A stretch of DNA of 14,523 nucleotides from Chlorobiales bacterium (GTDB lineage: Bacteria > Bacteroidota > Chlorobiia > Chlorobiales > Chlorobiaceae), in assembly GCA_022360415.1 (NCBI GenBank), contig JAKSDB010000056.1:1-14523 (forward strand). The letters are read 5' to 3'. The position numbers were made by a program, and so were the translations under genes. Under the pieces are notes generated by a model, which saw only the letters and a list, made by a program, of their open reading frames with translations, was not told the origin of the DNA and searched no databases. This document shows, piece after piece, positions 6,667-13,002 of this stretch. The stretch's first letter is position 1. Every line of letters begins with the position of its first letter.

Positions 6667-7443
6667 ATGGCGCATGAATTCGATGGCAAAAAATACGAGC
6701 AAGCATCATCCCATCAAAAGGAATGGGGTTCGAAGCTGATAGCGGAACTCGAGCTGAAAGGCAATGAGCGTGTTCTCGATCTTGGCTGTGGCGACGGTGC
6801 GCTTTCCGCTAAAATTGCCGAGCTGCTTCCAAATGGTGAGGTTGTCGGTATCGATGCGTCACAAGGTATGATTGATGTTGCCTTGCCAAAAGCAATGGAC
6901 AATCTGCGCTTTGTGTTAATGGATATCGGCGATCTCGACTTTACCGATGAGTTCGACATCGTTTTTTCAAACGCAACCCTGCACTGGGTAAAGCATCACA
7001 AGAGACTTTTGCGGAACGTCAGCTATGCGCTCCATCCACATGGCCGCGCTCGTTTCAACTTTGCGGGTGAAGGAAACTGCGTGAGTTTCCGGAAGGTGAT
7101 CCAGGAGGCGATGGCAGATGAACGTTTTAGAGAATATTTCGCTGATTTCGAATGGCCTTGGTACACGCCATCTGTTGGCGAATATACCGCTCTCTGCGAA
7201 TCCAGCGGATTACGGAACGTGAAGGTCTGGGGCGAGAATGCCGACCGCTATTTCCCCGACAAGGAATCCATGATCAGATGGGTGGAACAGCCGAGTCTTG
7301 TTCCCCTGCTTTCCCACCTGCCGGAAGATAGGCGAGCGCCATTCCGTAATTATGTGGTCGAGAGGATGGTAGAAGAAACCCTGCAGGATGACGGGACATG
7401 TTTTGAGACGTTCAGACGGATCAATCTGGCAGCTGAAAAGTGA
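6667..7443 (+). CDS. Class I SAM methyltransferase, trans-aconitate methyltransferase-like
   Basis: A 258-aa SAM methyltransferase. It has motif I VLDLGCGDG (36-44), Asp63 in GIDASQGMI, FDIVFSNATLHWVKHHKRLL (96-115) and a long C-terminal helical region. The SNATLHWV stretch resembles the SNASLQWV of trans-aconitate 2-methyltransferase, so small carboxylic acids are possible substrates, but the specificity is not proven. The start follows a 99 bp spacer and lacks a strong Shine-Dalgarno. The last 79 residues recur as a truncated copy at 8794-9035. The acetyltransferase gene begins 31 bp downstream and is probably co-transcribed. Confidence 0.88.
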   Translation: MAHEFDGKKYEQASSHQKEWGSKLIAELELKGNERVLDLGCGDGALSAKIAELLPNGEVVGIDASQGMIDVALPKAMDNLRFVLMDIGDLDFTDEFDIVFSNATLHWVKHHKRLLRNVSYALHPHGRARFNFAGEGNCVSFRKVIQEAMADERFREYFADFEWPWYTPSVGEYTALCESSGLRNVKVWGENADRYFPDKESMIRWVEQPSLVPLLSHLPEDRRAPFRNYVVERMVEETLQDDGTCFETFRRINLAAEK

Positions 7444-7474
7444 AAAATGGGGCGTTGAGGAAAGCAGCAAAGTT

Positions 7475-7993
7475 ATGTCGGGAATGATTGAAATACGGAA
7501 AGAGGAGCCTGCTGATCAGGATGCTGTTCGCATAATCAACGAGATAGCCTTCGAACAAGGGCCTGAGGCGGCGATTGTAGACAAGCTTCGTAAGTCATGC
7601 AAAGAATACTGTTCGTTTGTGGCTGTCAATCAGGATACTGTCATGGGGCATATCTTGTTCACTCCGGTTACGATAGATGGTTCTAACCTTATTGGTATGG
7701 GTTTGGCTCCAGTGGCGGTTTTGCCTTTGTACCAGAAACAGGGGATTGGTTCTTCTCTCGTGCGGCATGGATTGCAACACCTGCAACGATCAGGCTGTCC
7801 GTTTGTCATTGTGCTGGGGCATCCGGAGTATTATCCGCGTTTTGGTTTTGAGCAGGCATCGCACTACAAGCTCAAGTGCCAATGGAAAGGTGTGCCTGAT
7901 GAAGCGTTTATGGTTGTTATATTTGACAGGGACGTTTTACCAAGAGAAGGTGGTATAACCAGATATCGTGCAGAGTTTGATGAAGCCATGTAG
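7475..7993 (+). CDS. GNAT family N-acetyltransferase (YhbS-like)
   Basis: Acetyl-CoA-dependent N-acetyltransferase of unknown substrate, 172 aa from the chosen start. Visible GNAT features are strand 1 MIEIRKEEPADQDAVRIINE, the acetyl-CoA pyrophosphate loop Q-K-Q-G-I-G (87-92, in LPLYQKQGIGSSLVRHGL) and the C-terminal VLGHPEYYPRFGFE characteristic of the YhbS/COG3153 branch. The frame is open further upstream to 7388 inside the methyltransferase gene, but that part lacks GNAT character. The ATG at 7475 (or 7484, three codons on) places the protein start where the family begins. A GAGG at 7457-7460 is the nearest ribosome-binding candidate, rather distant from either ATG. Confidence 0.87.
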   Translation: MSGMIEIRKEEPADQDAVRIINEIAFEQGPEAAIVDKLRKSCKEYCSFVAVNQDTVMGHILFTPVTIDGSNLIGMGLAPVAVLPLYQKQGIGSSLVRHGLQHLQRSGCPFVIVLGHPEYYPRFGFEQASHYKLKCQWKGVPDEAFMVVIFDRDVLPREGGITRYRAEFDEAM

Positions 7994-8035
7994 ATGGCAA
8001 CGTGTCTTTGAAACATCAGCAGTTAAAAAGAGGAG

Positions 8036-8389
8036 ATGAAAATAAGATTATGGACAGGCTGGATTGCGCGAATAACAGGCATCGCAATTGTAGTTTTATT
8101 CCTTCCCTTCTATTTCGGTTACGGGAATCCTCTTCCCTTTCTGAATCCTGACTATACAGCTCATGATAATGCATGGCTGACAGCGTTTCCTTTCATTTTT
8201 ATCGGGTTTATTCTCGGCTGGTGGTATCCGCGGATAGGCGGATACATGGTTGTGCTGGCTATTGTCGGTGCCCAACTGGTGACTTTTATAATAGGTTACG
8301 GGCTGGTGATACTTATGTTGGCCCCGCTGCTTGTGGGTGTTCTGTTTATTGTTTCTGAGGGAAAGAGAGGCGAGATGCCAGAAGGATAA
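8036..8389 (+). CDS. Small integral membrane protein, unknown function
   Basis: A 117-aa protein with about four hydrophobic segments: ~10-27 (RITGIAIVVLFLPFYFGYG), ~46-63 (WLTAFPFIFIGFILGWW), ~68-88 and ~90-108. It ends in a charged cytosolic-looking tail SEGKRGEMPEG. The YPRIGGYM turn separates segments 2 and 3. I do not recognise a functional family; small proteins of this kind are annotated only as membrane proteins. A purine-rich AAAAGAGGAG directly abuts the ATG, an unusually short Shine-Dalgarno spacing. It lies 42 bp after the acetyltransferase gene and may share its transcript. Confidence 0.75.
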   Translation: MKIRLWTGWIARITGIAIVVLFLPFYFGYGNPLPFLNPDYTAHDNAWLTAFPFIFIGFILGWWYPRIGGYMVVLAIVGAQLVTFIIGYGLVILMLAPLLVGVLFIVSEGKRGEMPEG

Positions 8390-8793
8390 TGACTCCATTG
8401 GTAATGCTGTGTTTAGCGCGAAGATATCTTTAGATAGAGACAGCCGATTGAAGTCATGATCGTTGAGTTTCTCGATGCGGGAAAGGTAACACCCTTACCT
8501 TATTATATGTCCAGTTGCAGATTGCCCTCGATCCTGGTGAAGCTCCCTCCATCTGTAATTTCTCCAGAAAACGTTTGATATTGGTCTAATAAGCGAGCCT
8601 TTAAACAGGTCTGTGCCCGTTTTGTTTAAATTTTCGGTAGTTATGGCTAAGTTTTGCATTTTTATGGTGTTGGATCAAGAGGGGTGTTGTTAATAGATGC
8701 CTTGAGGCGTTCAGGGGGAATTGCTGACGAGGCAAGCTTCGATTTTTACTTAGAGTCCTTTGTCGCTATTGAACAACGTCCCCTATTCTATTC
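8390..8793. other. Gene-poor region with possible gene fragments
   Basis: About 400 bases without a supported gene. There is a 7 bp hairpin at 8483-8501 (AAGGTAA/TTACCTT, 5-nt loop) with no T-tract. From ~8666 to 8793 one plus-strand frame reads like ordinary protein (RGVLLIDALRRSGGIADEAS, then FDFYLESFVAIEQRP) and ends where the duplicated methyltransferase sequence begins in a different frame. A minus-strand frame (8503-8625) also looks protein-like (ITDGGSFTRIEGNLQLDI at its end) but lacks a start. I read the region as decayed gene fragments; no family is recognised. Confidence 0.35.
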
Positions 8794-9035
8794 CCAGCGG
8801 ATTACGGAACGTGAAGGTCCGGGGGCAAAACGCTGATCGCTATTTCCCCGGCAAAGAAGCCATGATCAGGTGGGTGGATCAGCCGAGTCTTGTTCTCTTG
8901 CTCTCCCACCTGCCGGAAAACAGGCGGGCGCCATTTCGGAACTATGTTGTTCAGCGCATGATCGAAGAAACCATACAGCCCGACGGAACCTGTTTCGAGA
9001 CGTTTCGACGGATCAACCTTTTAGCGGAGAAATGA
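8794..9035 (+). pseudogene. Truncated duplicate of the 3' end of the methyltransferase gene at 6667-7443
   Basis: Bases 8794-9035 align without gaps to 7202-7443, including the stop codon. By hand I count 45 mismatches in 242 bases (about 81% identity) and 12 differences in 79 residues. The encoded part is SGLRNVKVRGQNADRYFP through FRRINLLAEK, the C-terminal third of the enzyme. It lacks the SAM-binding core completely, so it cannot be a methyltransferase. Similarity stops abruptly at 8794. Many changes are at third codon positions, which suggests that the copy diverged while still functional and was truncated later. A TTG at 8760 would give a 91-aa product, but no ribosome-binding site supports it. 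Confidence 0.85.
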
Positions 9036-9156
9036 GTGATTCATTTACTTGATTATTCCGCTAAATATTTTGAAATTATCTGGGTAACCCTCAACGAAAG
9101 GTTCTGTTTTTCATGGAAAATAAATACTTAACATTCAAACAAAGGGGGGCACAGCA

Positions 9157-9363
9157 ATGTCACTGACACCTAAAGAAAAGCAGCGGCAAAAAGAACTTGA
9201 GTCAGAAGGGCACACTGGGCGCACAAACAGTGAATTACACTCATTGAATGTAAAAGAGAATGAAAGCAAAAGTAATTCTGAGCTTTTCAAAGCGGCAAAC
9301 AAACACGGGCCTGATAGTAAGGCCGCACATACTCTGAAATCCCGCGGAATCGAGTATCCATAG
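9157..9363 (+). CDS. Small hydrophilic protein of unknown function
   Basis: A 68-aa protein with a strong ribosome-binding site (AAAGGGGGG, ending 8 bases before the ATG), which is the main reason to believe it. It is rich in Lys, Glu, Ser and Asn, with no hydrophobic segment and no Cys. An internal near-repeat is visible: NSELHSLN (24-31) and NSELFKAAN (40-48), each followed by charged residues, then HTLKSRGIEYP at the end. I do not recognise a family. It precedes the restriction-modification operon by 206 bp and follows the methyltransferase fragment, so it may belong to the accessory island. Confidence 0.6.
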   Translation: MSLTPKEKQRQKELESEGHTGRTNSELHSLNVKENESKSNSELFKAANKHGPDSKAAHTLKSRGIEYP

Positions 9364-9569
9364 ATGTTTTTATTGCCAATAGTAGTTTTGAGTCGCTAAC
9401 ATCTAGCACTAGCTTCATAATTATTTCAAGCTTAAAGGACTGTGTGGGTTTAGTAAACAGCAATGTCGGGCAATTACCTTGCTTTTTTCTTGAAACTACA
9501 GGTGATAAGTAGAGTCAAGTTAAAATGTTGTAGGTCGAGAAGAAAACTTACAGGAGTAAGGCAACAGCG

Positions 9570-9887
9570 ATGACAACAAGATACGATGTAGCCGAGCATC
9601 TTCGGACACCGGAAGAGATAGCGACTTACCTGGAAGCAAGCTTTGAAGAGGCAAATGGAGATGCGGCGTTTATTGCTAAAGCATTAGGCGATATTGCTCG
9701 TGCAAAGGGGATGTCGCGAGTGGCACGAGATGCGGGTTTATCGAGAGAAAGCCTTTACAGAGCACTTTCAGGGGAGAGAACTCCAAATTTCGATACCATC
9801 CTTAAGGTTATACACGCACTTGGATTAAAGCTCCATGCTGAAGCCATGGGGGAAATAGTACCGATGCCCAACCAGCAGCTTAAATAA
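9570..9887 (+). CDS. HI1420-type addiction-module antidote-like HTH protein, first gene of the R-M operon
   Basis: A 105-aa DNA-binding protein of the COG3636/HI1420 antidote type: LRTPEEIATYLEASFEEANG followed by DAAFIAKALGDIARAKGM and a helix-turn-helix at about 46-66 (MSRVARDAGLSRESLYRALS, then GERTPNFDTILKVIHALGLKL). Family members normally neutralise a RelE-like toxin encoded just upstream. Here the 206 bp upstream hold no toxin reading frame. Its stop (9885-9887) overlaps the ATG of the DNA methyltransferase by one base, which points to translational coupling. I infer a role as transcriptional controller of the restriction-modification operon, similar in logic to a C protein. A purine-rich AGGAGTAAGG stretch 8-17 bases upstream serves as ribosome-binding site. 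Confidence 0.88.
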   Translation: MTTRYDVAEHLRTPEEIATYLEASFEEANGDAAFIAKALGDIARAKGMSRVARDAGLSRESLYRALSGERTPNFDTILKVIHALGLKLHAEAMGEIVPMPNQQLK

Positions 9888-10879
9888 TGAGTACATTAGT
9901 TGAGGCAATGAGAAAGAGTCATGCGCACTACCTGCCCTTGTCAGTAGCAAGGCTTGAGAACCCTCAGACCGATATTCCCCGTATCGCGAAGGATAGGAAA
10001 CTGCTTGCTGCAATCGAGGCGGCGGTGCAGCAGGTCGAGACCGAGCACAGGCTGGTTCAGAGCGATGCTCGGAGATTAGGGTTTATAGAGGATGAATCAG
10101 TGCATCTCGTTGTGACCTCCCCTCCCTACTGGACATTGAAGAAATACCGGGATCATGAAGATCAGCTTGGCGACGTGGAAGATTATGAAGGGTTCCTCCT
10201 CGAAATTGACAAGGTTTGGGAGCATTGTTACCGGTTACTCGTTCCGGGCGGAAGACTAATTTGCGTAGTAGGTGACGTCTGCCTATCCCGAAGAAAAAAT
10301 GACGGGAGACATACAGTCGTCCCGCTTCATGCTTCGATCCAGGAGCATTGCAGAAAGATTGGTTACGATAATCTGGCTCCGATCATTTGGCACAAGATTG
10401 CAAATGCCTCCTACGAGGCAAACGGGAACGGAGGAGGTTTTCTTGGAAAACCCTTCGAGCCGAATGCGGTGATCAAGAACGATATAGAATTCATTCTTAT
10501 GGAGCGCAAGCCGGGAGGCTACCGCAAGCCTTCGCTTGCTACCCGTGTGCTGTCGGTTATCTCCGATGAAAACCACCGGCAATGGTTCCAGTCGATCTGG
10601 ACCGGTCTGACAGGTGCGTCAACCCGAAATCACCCTGCGCCTTATCCAGAGGAATTAGCTGAGCGTCTGATTCGGATGTTTTCTTTTGTGGGTGATACGG
10701 TTCTTGATCCTTTTATGGGTACAGGGACAACAACGGTGGCTGCGGCAAAATGGGGCCGGAACTCAATCGGTGTGGAAATCGATCCGCATTACTTTTCAAT
10801 GGCTGAGAAACGCATTCGTCAGGCAACAGCTTCTCTTTTTTCCACTGCGAAAATCATATCACATTCAGAAAGTTCATGA
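9887..10879 (+). CDS. Type II DNA methyltransferase, beta class (N4-cytosine or N6-adenine)
   Basis: A 330-aa DNA methyltransferase that should protect the host sites cut by the endonuclease encoded next to it. The catalytic motif IV TSPPYW (77-82) comes before motif I LDPFMGTGTT (273-282), the order of beta-class enzymes. HPAPYPEELAERLIRM (249-264) is the conserved motif X-type stretch ahead of the SAM site, and GVEIDPHY (295-302) is motif II. The region 135-240 is probably the target-recognition part. S/TSPPY often marks N4-cytosine enzymes but also occurs in some adenine enzymes, so the methylated base is undecided. The gene overlaps the HTH gene by 1 bp and is 3 bp from the endonuclease gene. 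Confidence 0.94.
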   Translation: MSTLVEAMRKSHAHYLPLSVARLENPQTDIPRIAKDRKLLAAIEAAVQQVETEHRLVQSDARRLGFIEDESVHLVVTSPPYWTLKKYRDHEDQLGDVEDYEGFLLEIDKVWEHCYRLLVPGGRLICVVGDVCLSRRKNDGRHTVVPLHASIQEHCRKIGYDNLAPIIWHKIANASYEANGNGGGFLGKPFEPNAVIKNDIEFILMERKPGGYRKPSLATRVLSVISDENHRQWFQSIWTGLTGASTRNHPAPYPEELAERLIRMFSFVGDTVLDPFMGTGTTTVAAAKWGRNSIGVEIDPHYFSMAEKRIRQATASLFSTAKIISHSESS

Positions 10880-10882
10880 CTT

Positions 10883-11605
10883 ATGGGTTTGAATGCGAGG
10901 GTTTCAAAAGCGGTTCGACATTTCTGGAAAGTAAGAACCCAACAGCACAAAAAGCAGGGCTCTTCGACAGGAAAGAAAGACGCAGGCAACCGGAGTGCAG
11001 TAACGGGTGGTAAGCACCTCGACGGATTCATCAAGCTGCTGACAGAACTACTGGCCGAGGCTGGATTGCCTGATTCTGCGATTCATGTCAAATCGACCAC
11101 CTTACCGGGATATTTCAGGCCGACCAAGAACTGGGATTTGCTGGTTGTCGTGGATGAGTTGCTCCTTGCATCAATCGAACTGAAAGCCCATATCGGCCCC
11201 TCATTCGGTAACAACTTCAATAACCGGGTTGAAGAAGCCCTCGGCAACTCAACCGATCTTCTTACGGCATACCGAGAAGGTAAGTTCAAGCCCTCACAAA
11301 AGCCCTGGCTAGGTTGGCTGATGCTGCTCGAAGATGCTCCAAAATCAACAATCCCTGTTAAGGTTGACGAACCGCACTTCGAGGTTTTTCCTGAGTTCAA
11401 GGACGCTTCATACTCAAAGCGATACGAGCTCTTTTGCGAGCGGCTTATGCGTGAGCGTTTGTATGACGGGGCTTGCCTCATAATGTCTGACAAAACAGGA
11501 GGACTCAAAGGTAAATTCACCGAACCGAATCCTGAATTCAGCTTTACGACGTTTGCAACTTCGCTGACTGCGCATGCTACGGCGTATGCAAAGTTGCGAG
11601 GGTAG
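10883..11605 (+). CDS. XhoI/PaeR7I-family type II restriction endonuclease
   Basis: A 240-aa endonuclease of the RE_XhoI family; characterised members (XhoI, PaeR7I) cleave CTCGAG. Conserved blocks as I recall them for the family are present: VRHFWKVR near the start, DAGNRSAVTGGKHLDGFIKL (33-52), LPGYFRPTKNWDLLVV (74-89), GPSFGNNFNNRVEEALGNST (105-124), HFEVFPEFKDASYSKRYELF (165-184) and RERLYDGACLIM (190-201). The PD-(D/E)xK-type catalytic residues are best assigned to Asp85 (NWDLLV) and Glu99/Lys101 (IELKAHIG). The length matches the family and no disruption is seen, so the enzyme is probably active. Being last in the operon, 3 bp behind the methyltransferase, it would be expressed after the protective enzyme. 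Confidence 0.94.
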   Translation: MGLNARVSKAVRHFWKVRTQQHKKQGSSTGKKDAGNRSAVTGGKHLDGFIKLLTELLAEAGLPDSAIHVKSTTLPGYFRPTKNWDLLVVVDELLLASIELKAHIGPSFGNNFNNRVEEALGNSTDLLTAYREGKFKPSQKPWLGWLMLLEDAPKSTIPVKVDEPHFEVFPEFKDASYSKRYELFCERLMRERLYDGACLIMSDKTGGLKGKFTEPNPEFSFTTFATSLTAHATAYAKLRG

Positions 11606-11657
11606 GAATAGCTGATTTATTAATGATTTTTATCCCAAACAGACAAAAACTTTAATA

Positions 11658-12257
11658 ATGAAAAACCTTGTTTTCGCGATTCTGATCGTCTTTATACCTG
11701 CTGTTTTTACGGGGTGTAAAAAGGGTGATAATATCGTTGAAAAGCTCACGCCCGAGCCGATGCTGGAGTCCAAATACGGGCTCGAAAAATACGCCCACCC
11801 ATCAAAAAAGGGACATCTTGATGAAGGAGTGTTTGAAAATCAAACAACCTTCACAAAGAAGGAAATCCGGGAATATGCCCAGTATGTGAAAAACGCTCGG
11901 GAAATATCAGATATCTCTCGGGGGAAGAAAAGAAACTTTGAAGATAACATGGATGACGACGAGCTTCGTCGTTTTGAAAACATCGGCATCCCTTATCTCA
12001 AAAAGCTTTTCGACAACGCACGGTATGCGTTGACACGTCATCTTGACGACATCGATAAGGCATTTTCTGTGTTCACAGATATGTACGAGATGCCGCCACG
12101 CAATAACGACCCTACTCGGGAGTGGGTTCTGAAGAAACGTGTTTTCATTGCCGTTATATTCGGTTATGCATTCGAAGACATACAACATGCGTTTATGAAA
12201 GAACACATGTTTATGGCGGAAGACACGAAGGATATCTACCAGGCACTGCGAAAGTAG
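11658..12257 (+). CDS. Small lipoprotein of unknown function, paralogue 2
   Basis: A 199-aa lipoprotein with signal MKNLVFAILIVFIPAVFTGC and acylated Cys20 (lipobox FTGC). The mature part is highly charged and probably helical (for example KKEIREYAQYVKNAREISDI and DDELRRFENIGIPYLKKL), with no recognised domain. It is a diverged paralogue of the product of 4083-4655: the same signal layout, the LESKYG and VFENQTT blocks at corresponding order, a PP-containing turn (YEMPPRNN) and a following R-FIAV segment. It starts 52 bp after the endonuclease gene with no terminator evident between them, so read-through from the restriction-modification operon is possible. A clear terminator follows at 12271-12300. 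Confidence 0.8.
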   Translation: MKNLVFAILIVFIPAVFTGCKKGDNIVEKLTPEPMLESKYGLEKYAHPSKKGHLDEGVFENQTTFTKKEIREYAQYVKNAREISDISRGKKRNFEDNMDDDELRRFENIGIPYLKKLFDNARYALTRHLDDIDKAFSVFTDMYEMPPRNNDPTREWVLKKRVFIAVIFGYAFEDIQHAFMKEHMFMAEDTKDIYQALRK

Positions 12258-12270
12258 AAGAAAGAGTGGC

Positions 12271-12300
12271 AAAGTCGCCGTTTTTACGGAGACTTTTTTT
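12271..12300 (+). terminator. Rho-independent terminator after lipoprotein 2
   Basis: AAAGTC-G-CCGT (12271-12281) pairs with ACGG-A-GACTTT (12286-12296) with one internal mismatch and a TTTT loop, followed by Ts to 12300. It lies 13 bp after the lipoprotein stop codon. Confidence 0.85.
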
Positions 12301-12339
12301 ATGTTTTATACACAGAAAACTATCTTTGGCGTTCTCTTC

Positions 12340-12348
12340 TGATACAAT
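12340..12348 (+). promoter_or_regulatory. Possible extended -10 promoter element
   Basis: TGATACAAT matches an extended -10 (TGn followed by TACAAT). It ends 6 bases before the ATG at 12355, so transcription would begin at or beside the start codon, giving a leaderless message. No good -35 is seen. Confidence 0.3.
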
Positions 12349-12354
12349 TAGCGT

Positions 12355-12738
12355 ATGTTTCATGCTCGCGGGGTAATATCTTCATACTCCTCAAGAGTCC
12401 TCATTTCCATTCTTGGAGCAGTGTTTCTATTGGCGCCTTTTTCTATTGAAACAACCCTCGTCTTCGCTGGTGAGGAAGTCGCAAAATAAGACATCACCAA
12501 GTACATTCAGTGCAAAATCACGAAGCCGTCCGGGTTGGTAGGCTGTCCTGCACTTACTGTGTATTTTATCGTATACATACCCATTGCGTTTTTTACGGCC
12601 GTTGAGGAAATTTTTTTTATCGTTCTTCTTTTCTCCATCAGCAGGGAACTTATTGACCAGCAGTTCGTCAAAACGGTCTGGACAAATGTCCGTGATCTAG
12701 CGAATATGGCGTTCATTTTTATGCTGCTCTGGATTTAG
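12355..12738 (+). pseudogene. Small membrane-protein reading frame split by an in-frame TAA
   Basis: From the ATG at 12355 a frame encodes 44 residues (MFHARGVISS, then a hydrophobic stretch LISILGAVFLLAPFS) and stops at TAA 12487-12489. The same frame then stays open for 82 codons to a TAG at 12736-12738, encoding hydrophobic segments (YFIVYIPIAFFTAVEEIFFI, then IVLLFSI) and NMAFIFMLLWI. Taken together this looks like one ~126-residue secreted or membrane protein interrupted by a single nonsense codon. The second half could alternatively start at the TTG at 12535 (67 aa), but no ribosome-binding site is evident. No family is recognised. The strong terminator at 12864-12890 is consistent with transcription of this stretch. 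Confidence 0.4.
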
Positions 12739-12863
12739 CATACAACCATAATACATAACGATCTCAAACCACTCAGGGCAGGTCTGCGACAAAGGAATAA
12801 AGATATGCATTGATGTAGTCCGCAAATTGATAGAGGGCACGTCTAGGAAACTCTTGCAACTAG

Positions 12864-12890
12864 AAGCCGGGGTCAAGCCCGGCTTTTTTA
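12864..12890 (+). terminator. Strong Rho-independent terminator
   Basis: AAGCCGGG (12865-12872) and CCCGGCTT (12879-12886) form a perfect 8 bp GC-rich stem with the 6-nt loop GTCAAG, followed by further Ts to 12890. It separates the split membrane-protein frame from the DUF1015 gene. The ~125 bases before it show no other feature. Confidence 0.9.
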
Positions 12891-12946
12891 TATTCTATGG
12901 GGGTTGTTTTGGTGTTGTTCTTGTGAATCTTAGATTTTAGTGAAAT

Positions 12947-12974
12947 TTGATGCTTCTTTATGTGTTTATATAAT
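12947..12974 (+). promoter_or_regulatory. Sigma70-type promoter of the DUF1015 gene
   Basis: TTGATG (12947-12952) and a perfect TATAAT (12969-12974) are separated by 16 nt. Transcription would start near 12981, leaving a ~22-nt leader to the ATG at 13003. The upstream terminator supports an independent transcription unit. Confidence 0.55.
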
Positions 12975-13002
12975 AATCAGTTAATGTGAAATACTTATAA
13001 AT

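Noticed and set aside
8503..8625. Protein-like minus-strand frame ending ITDGGSFTRIEGNLQLDI
   Set aside because: Only 40 codons, with a stop immediately upstream, no start codon and no recognised family. It is mentioned only as a possible relic.
9364..9569. A RelE/HigB-like toxin gene expected upstream of the antitoxin-like gene
   Set aside because: No frame of suitable length or character is present in this 206 bp spacer on either strand.
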